Assembly: GCF_002752675.1 (NCBI RefSeq) | Contig: NZ_CP024608.1 | Location: 6,882,001-6,946,000 of the forward strand | Reading direction: 5' to 3' | DNA from: Massilia violaceinigra | GTDB taxonomy: Bacteria; Pseudomonadota; Gammaproteobacteria; Burkholderiales; Burkholderiaceae_D | Length of the DNA: 64,000 bases | Part shown: positions 28,221 to 36,514 of the stretch, piece by piece | How the letters are laid out: each line of letters opens with the position of its first letter | How positions within the stretch are numbered: position 1 is the first letter of the stretch | Notes under the pieces: generated by a model | The model's database searches: none | What the model saw: the letters and a program-made list of their open reading frames with translations, nothing else | Told to the model about the DNA's origin: nothing | Position numbers and translations under genes: made by a program

Positions 28221-29090
28221 TCAGGCGGCCCGCTGTCCCTGCACCATCCATTTGACGTAGCGGCTTTCCGGCGTGGCAGGCCGGTGCCCGGCCAGGTCCT
28301 GCGCCGACAGCGGCTCGCAGCGCACGCCGGTGAGGCCGGCAGCGCGGGCATTGCCGGCCAATTCGTCCACCGAGGCCACCGCATGGGTGATCTTGGCCGC
28401 GCAGAAGGCGCGCACGATCGATTCGAGTTCATGGTCGGTGAACATGGCCAGGCGCCGCGCAGCAGTGGCCTGGGCCGCCAGGCTGGCAGCGACCATGCTG
28501 TCGACCTGCTGCGGCGAATACGCCAGCAGCGACAAGCCATGCTGCGCGCGCACGCTCTGGTACAGCAGCAAGCTGCCCGCCACGTCCAGCCGCGCCGCCA
28601 GATGGCCGACCAGCGCGGCGCGCGCATCCGGCGCAATAAAACTGAGCAGGGAATGGGTCAGCACAAGATCGAACCGGCACCCGTCCGGATCGGGCGCCGC
28701 GCACAGGTCGTGCACTTCCAGCGTCACCGCAAAGCCCATCGCGCCCGCGTACTGCCGGCACAGCGCCAGCGGCACCGGAGAGCGGTCGGCGACGCGCACG
28801 TCGAGCGCCGCGATGCCCTCGCCGAACGCTTCGTGCAGCACCGACAGCAGGCCGCAATCGGCACTGCCGGCGATGTAGACCGAGGCGATAGGCCGCGCGC
28901 GCGCCAGGGCCCGCAGATGGCGCACGATCTGCGCGCGCTCGCTGTCCAGGCCACTGATGATGCCCAGCAGTTGCAGCACGACCCAGCCGGTATGGTAGGG
29001 CGATTGCATCGCCAGCAAGGCCGGCAAGGCTTGCAGCAGGAGACCGCGCCGCGCCGCATGGTGGTAGGTAGCGCAGGGCGGCGGCGTCAC
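28221..29090 (-). CDS. Class I SAM-dependent methyltransferase, 289 aa
   Basis: Rossmann-type methyltransferase: motif I region VYIAGSADCGLLSVLHE, motif II ALDVRVADRSP, and DLVLTHSLLSFI as motif IV. A GTG start at 29090 is chosen since it overlaps the stop of the upstream gene as GTGA; longer frames upstream lie inside that gene. A helical N-terminal part precedes the core. Substrate not known. Ends seven bases from the convergent CoA-ligase-like gene. Confidence 0.75.
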   Translation of the reverse strand: MTPPPCATYHHAARRGLLLQALPALLAMQSPYHTGWVVLQLLGIISGLDSERAQIVRHLRALARARPIASVYIAGSADCGLLSVLHEAFGEGIAALDVRVADRSPVPLALCRQYAGAMGFAVTLEVHDLCAAPDPDGCRFDLVLTHSLLSFIAPDARAALVGHLAARLDVAGSLLLYQSVRAQHGLSLLAYSPQQVDSMVAASLAAQATAARRLAMFTDHELESIVRAFCAAKITHAVASVDELAGNARAAGLTGVRCEPLSAQDLAGHRPATPESRYVKWMVQGQRAA

Positions 29091-30277
29091 CGCGCGCGTG
29101 CCCGTTCGGCCGACAGATCGGCCGAAGCAAGAGAGAAGCGCGCGATAGCCTCCTCGTTCAGCGTGACCCCGAAGCCGGGACCAGGCGGCAGCCGCGCCTG
29201 GCCATCCCGGATATCGATGGTTTCGTTGATGATGTCGCCGACGAAGCGTTCGAGCGCGGAACCGTAGCCCACGAACTCGCCGACAGCGGGATGGGCGGCG
29301 GCAAAGTGCAGCAGGGCCGCGCTGCCCACGCCCAGGGTATGTTTCGAGCCCAGGTTGCACTGCAGCCCCCCTGCCTCGGCGATCGCCACGATGGCCGAGG
29401 AGGCGCGCAAGCCGCCCGATTTTGCCAGCTTGACCGTGATGATGTCGGCCGCGCGCGCGCGCACCACGCGCATCGCGTCGGCCGGACTCAGGACGCTTTC
29501 ATCGGCCGCGATGGGCGCATGCGCGCGTTCGGTGATCAGCTGCATGGCCTCGATATCCCACCAGGCGCACGGCTGCTCGATGCATTCGAGCTCGCACTCC
29601 TGCAAGGCGGCATCGACGGCCAGCGCCGCCTTGCAGTGCCACGCCTGGTTGGGATCGATTTCGATGCGCGCGCTGGCGCCCACGGCGCGCTGCACGGCGC
29701 GCGCCATGCGGATGTCGTGGCGCCAGTCGGCGCTGCCTTTGAGGGTGAGCAGGCGATAGCCCATCTCGGCCAGCGTGCAGGCCGATTGCACCGCCGTGCG
29801 TTCGTCCGGCATCGCCATGCTGCGCGAGAGGGCAAAGCGTTCGCGGGTCGCGCCGCCGAGCAGGTCGGCAACCGGGATGCCGAGGTGGCGCGCCTTCAGG
29901 TCGTGCAGCGCCAGGTCGATGGCGCACAGGGACGTGGGAAAGGCATGGCGTTCCGAGGACAGGCCCGCCAGGGTCTGCAAGATGGTGACGATGCGCGCGC
30001 CGTCCTGGCCCAGCAGGAGCGGGCCGGTGACCTCTGCCAGGCGGCGGAACACCGAGTCGGCGCACTCGCCGTCGCGCGCGGGGAAAATGATCGAGGCCTC
30101 GCCCAGGCCCACGGTGCCATCGAGCGCGGTCAGGCGCAGCAGCACCTTCTCGCCCACCTCCAGGCGCCCGCGCGAAGACTGCATGGGCGCGAGATACGGC
30201 ATGCGCACCTTCCATGCCTCGACCCGCACGATGGTCAGCGGCGCGGCACGCGCACTTTCAGGGGAAAAATCAGCCAT
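29087..30277 (-). CDS. Enolase-superfamily enzyme, muconate cycloisomerase/dipeptide epimerase type, 396 aa
   Basis: Two-domain enolase-superfamily protein. Metal ligands are seen in IEIDPNQAW (Asp), CIEQPCAW (Glu) and ADESVLS (Asp), and the sixth-strand lysine in VKLAKSGGL. The second-strand KxK reads TLK, so the first lysine is replaced while the likely catalytic one is kept. It could be a cycloisomerase, o-succinylbenzoate synthase-like or epimerase; the fold alone does not decide. ATG 30277 (MADFSPESARA) is preferred, but ATG 30307 or GTG 30346 are possible. Coupled by GTGA to the methyltransferase gene. Confidence 0.78.
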   Translation of the reverse strand: MADFSPESARAAPLTIVRVEAWKVRMPYLAPMQSSRGRLEVGEKVLLRLTALDGTVGLGEASIIFPARDGECADSVFRRLAEVTGPLLLGQDGARIVTILQTLAGLSSERHAFPTSLCAIDLALHDLKARHLGIPVADLLGGATRERFALSRSMAMPDERTAVQSACTLAEMGYRLLTLKGSADWRHDIRMARAVQRAVGASARIEIDPNQAWHCKAALAVDAALQECELECIEQPCAWWDIEAMQLITERAHAPIAADESVLSPADAMRVVRARAADIITVKLAKSGGLRASSAIVAIAEAGGLQCNLGSKHTLGVGSAALLHFAAAHPAVGEFVGYGSALERFVGDIINETIDIRDGQARLPPGPGFGVTLNEEAIARFSLASADLSAERARAR

Positions 30278-30429
30278 GAGCAAATCGCGCCAGTGAGGTC
30301 GGGCCATCGGACATCCGCTGCGCCGGCGCGTGCTGCACACCGGCACAGGACTTTTGCATCGGCGCCCGCGGGAGCGGCCGCACAGCCTATTGTACCGTCA
30401 AGCCGGCTGACTGCGGAGCGTAAAACGGC

Positions 30430-31266
30430 TCAGATTCCGCTGGCCATCAAGCCTTCGGTATGGCCCGCCCAGATATTCCCGGACCGCAGGAAGGGCTCGG
30501 TTTTCATCAGTGAAAACTGCATGCCTACTTCATCCCAGCCATAGCGGTCCACTTCCACGCGCTGGTGTTCGACCCGCACCACGTTGAACGAGTTCACCTC
30601 GCCCCGGCCGCGCGTCGACGTCGCCGTGCCCGCCTGCACCACCAGCGCCGCGTACTCGCTCATCTGGTAACGCTCCGACGTGTTGCCGGCATGGCTGGTA
30701 TGCATGTGGCCCGACAATAGCAAGTCCACCCCGCAGTCGGCAAACGCCTGCATCGCCGCCGGCGCCCGGTCGACCAGGTCGTCGTCATCCTCGGTCTTGG
30801 GCAGGTCGAACGGATGATGGGTCACGATGATGCGCGTGATCGCCGGGTCGAGCCCCTTGAGCTGCTTGCGGATCATCGCCACCTGCTCGTCGTTCACGCG
30901 CCCATCCTTGAAGGTCAGCGAGCGCGCGGTGTTCACGCCCAGGACCGCGATTTCTTCATCCACGTAGATCGGATCGAGGTCGTCGGTGATGTAGCGCTTG
31001 TAGCGCGTCAGGGGCTGCAGGAAGCGCCGGAACACGTTGTACAGCGAAATGTCGTGATTGCCCGGCACGATGATCTGCGGACCGGGCAAGGTGTCGAGCC
31101 AGGCCTTGGCCGCCTCGAATTCCTCGCTCTTGGCGCGCTGGGTCAGGTCGCCCGACACCACCACCACGTCCGGCGCGATGCGTTCGACCAGCTCGCGCAG
31201 CGGCGCCAGCAGTTTTTCGTCGACCCGGCCGAAATGCAGGTCTGAAAGATGAACCAAAGTACGCAT
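30430..31266 (-). CDS. Calcineurin-type metallophosphoesterase, 278 aa
   Basis: Motifs of the CpdA-like family are intact: LSDLHFG, VVSGDLTQR, VPGNHDIS, VTHHPFD and LSGHMHT. They bind two metal ions. It probably cleaves a phosphodiester, perhaps a cyclic nucleotide or a phospholipid head group; the nearby lipid kinase and PAP2 phosphatase favour lipid metabolism. GAGGAG precedes the ATG at 31266, nine bases after the stop of the lipid-kinase gene. Confidence 0.88.
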   Translation of the reverse strand: MRTLVHLSDLHFGRVDEKLLAPLRELVERIAPDVVVVSGDLTQRAKSEEFEAAKAWLDTLPGPQIIVPGNHDISLYNVFRRFLQPLTRYKRYITDDLDPIYVDEEIAVLGVNTARSLTFKDGRVNDEQVAMIRKQLKGLDPAITRIIVTHHPFDLPKTEDDDDLVDRAPAAMQAFADCGVDLLLSGHMHTSHAGNTSERYQMSEYAALVVQAGTATSTRGRGEVNSFNVVRVEHQRVEVDRYGWDEVGMQFSLMKTEPFLRSGNIWAGHTEGLMASGI

Positions 31267-31275
31267 GCTAACTCC

Positions 31276-32166
31276 TCAAGTTGGGACAACGACCGTCAGC
31301 GCGGCCGGACGAATCCGGTAACGCAGCGGAGTCGTCATGACGGTCACTTCGCCATCGGTGGCCACGCGCAAACGCGTGTGGCGGGTGGCAATTTCCATGT
31401 TTTCCACCGTAAGTACATCGAAATCGCGTTCCTGCGCCAGGCTGCCCCACAGGGCGCTCCAGCCCAGCCGAAGCAGACCCAGGCGGCCGGGACGCTGCGC
31501 CACGTACAGGCTCAGCTTGCCGGCATCGAGGCGCTGGCGCTCGCCCACGCTCAGGCCCTGCATCGTGTATTCGTTATTGCCGATGAAGACGAACGGCGTG
31601 CGCCGTGCATGTTCCTGGTCGCCCACGGTCAGGCGCAGGCTGAGAAACGGATAGCGGCGCAGCGCCGTCACGGTGGCCCAGCAGGCCGCCAGCCACTTGC
31701 CGCGGCCGAGCCGGCGCTGCTGCTTTTCGCGGTCGCGCACGATGTCGGGATACAGGCCGAGGCTGGAATTGTTCAGGAAAATCGTGCCGTTCACCTCGCC
31801 CACATCGACCTGGGTGCGGCGGCCCTGCGCCACGTTGCGGATCGCCTCGTCGAGCGCCAGCGGAATGCCGAGGTCCTTGGCGAAGTGGTTCAGGGTGCCC
31901 ATCGGCAGCACGCCGAACGCGACCTCGCTGCCGACCAGCTGCGAGGCGACCGCGTTGATGGTGCCGTCGCCGCCGCCGGCCACCACGATCTGCTTGCCGC
32001 TGGCGCGCGCCGCCTTGGCCGCCTCGATCAACTCGCTGCCGCCGCGCGCCAGGGTGACGTCCGCGTCCAGGCCATGGGCGGCGAATTTGTCGCGCAGCTC
32101 GGCGGCGCGCTCGTCGTCGTGGCCGCTGCCGGCACTGCCGTTGATGATGACTGCGATCGGGGTCAG
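31276..32166 (-). CDS. Diacylglycerol/sphingosine kinase-family lipid kinase with non-ATG start, 296 aa
   Basis: DAGK catalytic domain: VIINGSAGSG at the N-terminus, GGGDGTINAVA and GVLPMGTLNHFAKDL are classic. It should phosphorylate diacylglycerol or a related lipid with ATP. No ATG, GTG or TTG lies between the upstream region and the essential NGSAG motif. The good ribosome site AGGAG is followed by TTCC-ATC-CTG, so translation probably begins at CTG (32166) or ATC (32169). It lies 41 bases after the PAP2 gene. Confidence 0.82.
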   Translation of the reverse strand: MTPIAVIINGSAGSGHDDERAAELRDKFAAHGLDADVTLARGGSELIEAAKAARASGKQIVVAGGGDGTINAVASQLVGSEVAFGVLPMGTLNHFAKDLGIPLALDEAIRNVAQGRRTQVDVGEVNGTIFLNNSSLGLYPDIVRDREKQQRRLGRGKWLAACWATVTALRRYPFLSLRLTVGDQEHARRTPFVFIGNNEYTMQGLSVGERQRLDAGKLSLYVAQRPGRLGLLRLGWSALWGSLAQERDFDVLTVENMEIATRHTRLRVATDGEVTVMTTPLRYRIRPAALTVVVPT

Positions 32167-32207
32167 GATGGAACTCCTCGGGGTGCGTTGAGAGGGAAAG
32201 CGATGGC

Positions 32208-32957
32208 TTACTCGCTGATGCGCGCCGCGCGCCGCCGGCGCAGGGTCGAGCAGGCGGTGATGCACACCGCCAGCCAGCCGCAGCCTTCGACCATGGCGCC
32301 CAGCACGTCGCTCAGGTAATGGGCGCCCAGGTAGACCCGGCTCAGGGCCACCAGGGCGACCATCGTACAGGCGCCCAGCACCACCAGGATGCGCACGCGC
32401 CAGCGCGGCACCACGCACACCAGGTAGGCCGCCAGCAGGCCGTAGAACACGGTCGCGCCCAGGGTGTGGCCGCTGGGGAAGCTGTAGGTGGACAAGGTCA
32501 GCAGCGGCTCGTCGAAGCTCGGCCGGGCGCGCTGGAAAATATACTTGAGCATGACGTTGAGCAGCTGCCCGCCCGGCACCGCCAGCACCAGGCAAATCAG
32601 CCAGTAGCGCGCTTTCTTGAGGTAAAAGTAGAGCCCCAGCGCGGTGGCCATCAGCGACACACCCAGCACGTCGTGGGTATTGGTGATGAACAGCATGGGG
32701 CCGGTCCAGATGCTGTCCTTGTATCCGTGGAACCAGTTCGCCAGGACGGCATCGAGCTCGGTGATGTCGTCGTGCGAGACGACGTCGGCCGCCAGGTTGC
32801 CGAACAGCGCGGCGGCCAGCATCATCAGGATGGCGCCGATGGTGACGTGCAAGCCGAGCTCGCCTTCGGGACTGAGGCGGGCGGCGACGAAGCTGCGTAC
32901 GCGGGGATGGAAATTGATCACGATTGAAAGTTGGACGACGGCCGGCACCAGCGGCAC
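32208..32957 (-). CDS. PAP2-family lipid phosphatase, 249 aa
   Basis: Six-helix PAP2 protein with the three catalytic segments KYIFQRARP, FPSGHTLG and SRVYLGAHYLSD. It removes phosphate from a lipid such as phosphatidic acid or undecaprenyl pyrophosphate. The start at 32957 is a GTG without a clear ribosome site and could lie further in. The kinase and metallophosphoesterase downstream make a small lipid phosphate operon. Confidence 0.88.
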   Translation of the reverse strand: MPLVPAVVQLSIVINFHPRVRSFVAARLSPEGELGLHVTIGAILMMLAAALFGNLAADVVSHDDITELDAVLANWFHGYKDSIWTGPMLFITNTHDVLGVSLMATALGLYFYLKKARYWLICLVLAVPGGQLLNVMLKYIFQRARPSFDEPLLTLSTYSFPSGHTLGATVFYGLLAAYLVCVVPRWRVRILVVLGACTMVALVALSRVYLGAHYLSDVLGAMVEGCGWLAVCITACSTLRRRRAARISE

Positions 32958-33032
32958 GGCAACGTTTGCAATCGTACACGACGCGCCGCCCTTCGCAGCG
33001 CACAGACCGCCAAACCGGCGCCCTGCCCGCCG

Positions 33033-33398
33033 CTATTCCAGCGTATTGACCAGCTCGAGCAGCGCGGCGTGATCGAGCGGCTTGTTCAGGAACGCGGTCG
33101 CGCCCTGGCGCAGTGCCCAGACGCGGTCCGAATCCATGTCCTTGCTGGTGAGCAGGATGACCGGGATATGCCAGGTGGTTTCATCGTTGGTGATGGCGCG
33201 CGTGGCCTGGAAGCCGTTCAGGTTGGGCATGATGACATCCATGACGATCAGGTCCGGCAGCTCGCTGCGCGCCATCGCCACCGCTTCGACGCCGTCGGTG
33301 GCGAGGATGACGCGGTGCCCGTGGGCTTGCAGCAGTTCGGCGACGATCAGGCGCTGTACCAGCGAATCGTCGACGACGAGGATTTTTTGACTAGCCAT
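33033..33398 (-). CDS. Single-domain response regulator (PilH-like), 121 aa
   Basis: A receiver domain only: acidic pair VVDDS, phospho-acceptor Asp54 in IVMDVIMPN, Thr/Ser in LLTSKD and Lys in FLNKPLD. Such free receivers, as PilG or PilH, move signals in chemotaxis-like systems for twitching or swimming. No kinase adjoins it. The gene before it, 33411-33737, is 12 bases upstream and likely co-transcribed. Confidence 0.88.
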   Translation of the reverse strand: MASQKILVVDDSLVQRLIVAELLQAHGHRVILATDGVEAVAMARSELPDLIVMDVIMPNLNGFQATRAITNDETTWHIPVILLTSKDMDSDRVWALRQGATAFLNKPLDHAALLELVNTLE

Positions 33399-33410
33399 GA
33401 CAAATCGATT

Positions 33411-33737
33411 TCAATGGGCCGACGAGGAAGGCACTGCCTCCTCCTCCGCTGCTGCTTTGCGTTCGGGATGATAGCGCCAGTAAAAGGCGTCGGGGCGCAA
33501 GCCGAATTCCTTCTGCAATTCCTGGCAGACGATGGTTTCGGCCAGGTACAGTGCCTTCAGGTTGGTCGTGCGGCTTACCGTCACGTACACGCGCAAGGTC
33601 TTGGTCGAGCTGGAGTTATGCAGCTCGAGGGCGGTGACGTCGAGTTCCATGCTTCGCAGCTTGTTTCTGACGTAGCGCGCCACGTCTTTCCGCACGGCGT
33701 TATACAGCGCAGAATTGACCGCCTTTGGGTCAGGCAT
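33411..33737 (-). CDS. Conserved hypothetical protein, 108 aa
   Basis: Short soluble protein without signal peptide: MPDPKAVNSALYNAVRKDV start, a beta region ELHNSSSTKTLRVYVTVSRT, and a C-terminal ETIVCQELQKEFGLRPDAFYW. No family recognised. ATG 33737 is used because the region upstream is promoter-like. It is followed closely by the receiver gene, so it may be its partner or a small signalling adaptor; this is inference from position only. Confidence 0.65.
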   Translation of the reverse strand: MPDPKAVNSALYNAVRKDVARYVRNKLRSMELDVTALELHNSSSTKTLRVYVTVSRTTNLKALYLAETIVCQELQKEFGLRPDAFYWRYHPERKAAAEEEAVPSSSAH

Positions 33738-34131
33738 GAATAGAACCCCAATCAATGAACAAGCGCCACAGGCTCCCGCGGGACTGCTGACGCCACACAA
33801 AACCGGTTTTACCTGGTCCACCGGGCATGGACGTAATAGTCAATATGATACGTCAGATCATATTGCACTACAGCCAGCTTGCGCGCAGTATCGCCCGCGA
33901 CTTGCACAGTAGTCAATCAAAATGTTGCTGTGCGCCAAATTTTACACCTGGGCCGGCTCAAGCGGCGGCTTGTTGAGCGAACGCACATGCACGAGCCGAG
34001 CCGCGTCAAGCGCCGGCGTGAGGCGGGCTAAGCAAGCCCGACGGATGGACGCGAATCAAACCCGCTAGTGGCGCCTTCTTACAAAATCGGCAGAACAGCA
34101 GCGCCCCCATCCCTTCCCGCCGGAGATCCTT
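33738..34131. other. Divergent intergenic region with dyad
   Basis: About 390 bases between divergent operons. Holds CAATATGAT-ACGTCAG-ATCATATTG (33841-33865) and a weaker CGGGCT-AAGCA-AGCCCG hairpin at 34024-34040 or so. No gene seen. Confidence 0.5.
33841..33865. promoter_or_regulatory. Perfect 9-bp inverted repeat, operator candidate
   Basis: CAATATGAT and ATCATATTG separated by seven bases, AT-rich inside GC-rich DNA. It lies upstream of the small hypothetical/receiver operon and about 270 bases before the PEP-CTERM operon. Looks like a binding site of a dimeric regulator. Confidence 0.5.
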
Positions 34132-34668
34132 GTGCGATTGAACCGATTTGCCACCCTCGTTTTCGCGATGGCCGTCTTCTGGTCCTCCTCCACGCCAGCG
34201 TCGCTGCTGACCATCACCCCCGCCGTCCAGACCATCACCGTGGCGTCCGGATCGGCCTGGGATGCCACGGGCACCATCACCAACCTGAGCGGATTCGATC
34301 TGCTCAGCACGGAGATATTTCTCGAGTTCAGCGGCTACCCGCACCACATGCTGGCACCCCAGCAACGCCTGGGCGGGATTGAATTTACCATCGGCAACAG
34401 GACAATCTCAGGCCTGACCGAACTGTTCCACGTCGACATCGCGCCCGATGCGGTGCGCGGCCTGGCTTATTCCATGGACGTGTTCGCGGCCGACATCCAT
34501 GGCAATTTCAGCGACGTGACCACGTTTTCCTTCCTCATCGAGGGGCCGGCGGCCGCGGTGCCGGAACCATCCACGGTGCCGCTGGTGACCGCCGGGCTCA
34601 TTGCGCTGCTGGCCGGCGTGGCCCTGGCCCGGCCCCGGGTCGGACATCCCAACGGCTTGAGGGGCTGA
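34132..34668 (+). CDS. PEP-CTERM sorted exported protein, 178 aa
   Basis: A signal peptide (LVFAMAVFWSSSTPAS), a beta-rich body of about 110 residues with a NLSGFDLLSTEIFLEF segment, and a C-terminal PEP-CTERM signal: VPEPST, a hydrophobic helix (VPLVTAGLIALLAGVALA) and a basic RPR tail. This marks handling by exosortase and likely attachment to extracellular polymer. GTG start at 34132 behind CGGAG. One base separates its stop from the next gene. Confidence 0.85.
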   Translation: MRLNRFATLVFAMAVFWSSSTPASLLTITPAVQTITVASGSAWDATGTITNLSGFDLLSTEIFLEFSGYPHHMLAPQQRLGGIEFTIGNRTISGLTELFHVDIAPDAVRGLAYSMDVFAADIHGNFSDVTTFSFLIEGPAAAVPEPSTVPLVTAGLIALLAGVALARPRVGHPNGLRG

Positions 34669-34669
34669 C

Positions 34670-35419
34670 ATGGCCAAGCCTGCAGCCGCTACCAAGGTCG
34701 TGCTCGGTGAGCCGGGGATTGAGCATGTGAACGGACAAGTGTTCCTCAACCTGCACATCATGAACGTGGGCGAAGCGCCGCTGGGCAATCTGCACATCAG
34801 CGCGATGACGCTCGGCAGCGCGCGCCGCGCCAGCCCGCCGGGATTCCCCATCGTGATCGAGCACATCGGCGCCAGCTCCACCGCGCATGTGACGGCGCGT
34901 TTTTCCAGCGCGGAGTTGACCGTGGGCGGCAAATACCTGTTTACCCTCGGCGGGACCTACACGGTGGGCGGGCTTGCGTATGGGCTGAGCCTGAACCGCT
35001 TCATCCGCCTGCCTGCCGCGACGGCGGCCGCGCTGCCGCGCTTCAAGGCGCGGGTGGAATCGTCGTCCCGGGCGCGCTACTGGAACTACACGCTGTTCAA
35101 CGACGAGCCGGCCGCCAGCCGCAAGTCGATCGCCACCTTGTCCCTGGCGATCGCCGCGCCGGTGGCCGTGACCGGCATTCCCGCCGGCTGGGCGGTGGAA
35201 ACCGACGGCCAGACCTTCGTGCTGTGGTACGCCGCCGACGATGCGCCGCCCTACCCGCATCAGCTCGCGCCCGGACAGTCCTTGTCCGGATTTCAATTGA
35301 TGAGTGCCCGAACGCGGTCGGAAGCCAGCCCGGCCGCGCTGACCTCCTGGAACCACGCCAGCGACGAGGCCGGCCCCGTCGTGTCCGACTACGTGATGAC
35401 ACCGTACCGGTTTGCCTGA
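34670..35419 (+). CDS. Conserved hypothetical beta-rich protein, 249 aa
   Basis: No signal peptide and no known family. Contains repeated beta segments (VNGQVFLNLHIMNVGEAPLG, FTLGGTYTVGGLAYGL, WYAADDAPPYPHQLAPGQSL). It begins one base after the PEP-CTERM gene and shares a theme of beta folds with it, so the two may act together. ATG 34670 is supported by closeness to the upstream stop; the ribosome site lies in its tail (TTGAGGGG). Confidence 0.65.
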   Translation: MAKPAAATKVVLGEPGIEHVNGQVFLNLHIMNVGEAPLGNLHISAMTLGSARRASPPGFPIVIEHIGASSTAHVTARFSSAELTVGGKYLFTLGGTYTVGGLAYGLSLNRFIRLPAATAAALPRFKARVESSSRARYWNYTLFNDEPAASRKSIATLSLAIAAPVAVTGIPAGWAVETDGQTFVLWYAADDAPPYPHQLAPGQSLSGFQLMSARTRSEASPAALTSWNHASDEAGPVVSDYVMTPYRFA

Positions 35420-35454
35420 ATCGATTCAATGCATGTAGGACGCGGGAGGGAAGC

Positions 35455-36474
35455 ATGGAAGCCACTCGTTCGGCCATGTCGGCACTGGGGCGCGCGCTGC
35501 GCCGCTGGGTGCGCGCGCAGGTGCGCGTCCCAGCGCCGGCCAGCCCCGCCGGAGACGACACCGGCTTCGACCATTTTTCGCGCTCGCTGGGCAGCCAGGT
35601 CGCGCGCCGCGACGTGATGAAAGTGGCGCTGTTCGGCGCGGTCTCGGCGCTGCTCGGCAGCGTCGGCATCAGACAGGCGTGGGCGGCGGCCAACTGCCTG
35701 TGCGGACGCCAGCTGTACGACGTGACAACCCAATGCTGCACCCCGGCCGGAGTGCGGCCCAAGCATCCGCTGGCAGACCTGGCCTCGTGCCCCGAGCGGG
35801 TCGCGCATCCGGGCTACGTCTGCCGTCCGAACGGCTGCGGCGCCGCCGGCGGACAAGCCTTCCCGGGCGCGTTCGGTGCGGCCCGCTTCGGCGCCTGTTG
35901 CGACGGCCACGACTGTTGCTGGGGCGGCTGCAACAGTAACCGGCCACGCTGCGACGGCACTTTCATCGATTGCCTGCGCGACGCCTGCGACGCGGCCTAC
36001 CCGCCGCGCCTCAATGCGCTCGGCCTGGACAGCAACCGGATCCGGCGGTCCTCGTGCCGCGCCACGGCGCGCGCTTACTTCGAGGGCGTCCAGACCGATA
36101 CCTGGGGCACCCCGGCTTACCTCGCGGCGCAACAGGCGGCCTGCGACTGCTGCGGCACCCAAATCTGCAAGACCTGCCCCGGCGGCACCTGCGAGGCATT
36201 GCCCAGCTGCGAGGATCCCGGCTGCGTGTGCTTCCAGACCATTGAAGGCGCCGGATTTTGCCACCGTCCGCAACCGTGCGCGAGCTTGTCGGGCTGCACC
36301 TCCAGCGCCAGCTGCCCTCCCGGATGGGCCTGCGTCAGCCTCACTTGCTGCGGAAGTCACCCTGTTTGCATCCAGCCCTGCTTTGTCGTTGGCGGCGCCC
36401 GCCTGTCGCCCTTTGGGGCGGCACCGGCGCCGGGACCAACCACGGCGCGACCGGCCACCGCGCGCAGACACTGA
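35455..36474 (+). CDS. Cys-rich exported protein with group XII-like phospholipase A2 domain, 339 aa
   Basis: The N-terminal 50 residues precede a Tat-like segment ARRDVMKVALFGAVSALLG (Arg51-Arg52) ending AWAAA near 78. The mature part has about 38 Cys. Residues 148-178 read CCDGHDCCWGGC then CDGTFIDCLRDAC, matching the pattern CC-x2-HD-x-C..C..CD-x2-F-x2-CL of secreted PLA2, with His152-Asp153 as the catalytic pair. Residues 221-232 (AYLAAQQAACDC) match YLDSQRAACRC of animal group XII PLA2. The Cys-rich tail is unexplained. The calcium loop cannot be assigned. Preceded by GGGAGGG; followed after 40 bases by a thiol-redox gene that could fold it. Confidence 0.75.
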   Translation: MEATRSAMSALGRALRRWVRAQVRVPAPASPAGDDTGFDHFSRSLGSQVARRDVMKVALFGAVSALLGSVGIRQAWAAANCLCGRQLYDVTTQCCTPAGVRPKHPLADLASCPERVAHPGYVCRPNGCGAAGGQAFPGAFGAARFGACCDGHDCCWGGCNSNRPRCDGTFIDCLRDACDAAYPPRLNALGLDSNRIRRSSCRATARAYFEGVQTDTWGTPAYLAAQQAACDCCGTQICKTCPGGTCEALPSCEDPGCVCFQTIEGAGFCHRPQPCASLSGCTSSASCPPGWACVSLTCCGSHPVCIQPCFVVGGARLSPFGAAPAPGPTTARPATARRH

Positions 36475-36514
36475 CCGCGCCATTCACATTCCAGCCACTG
36501 ACCGGAGGTAAACA

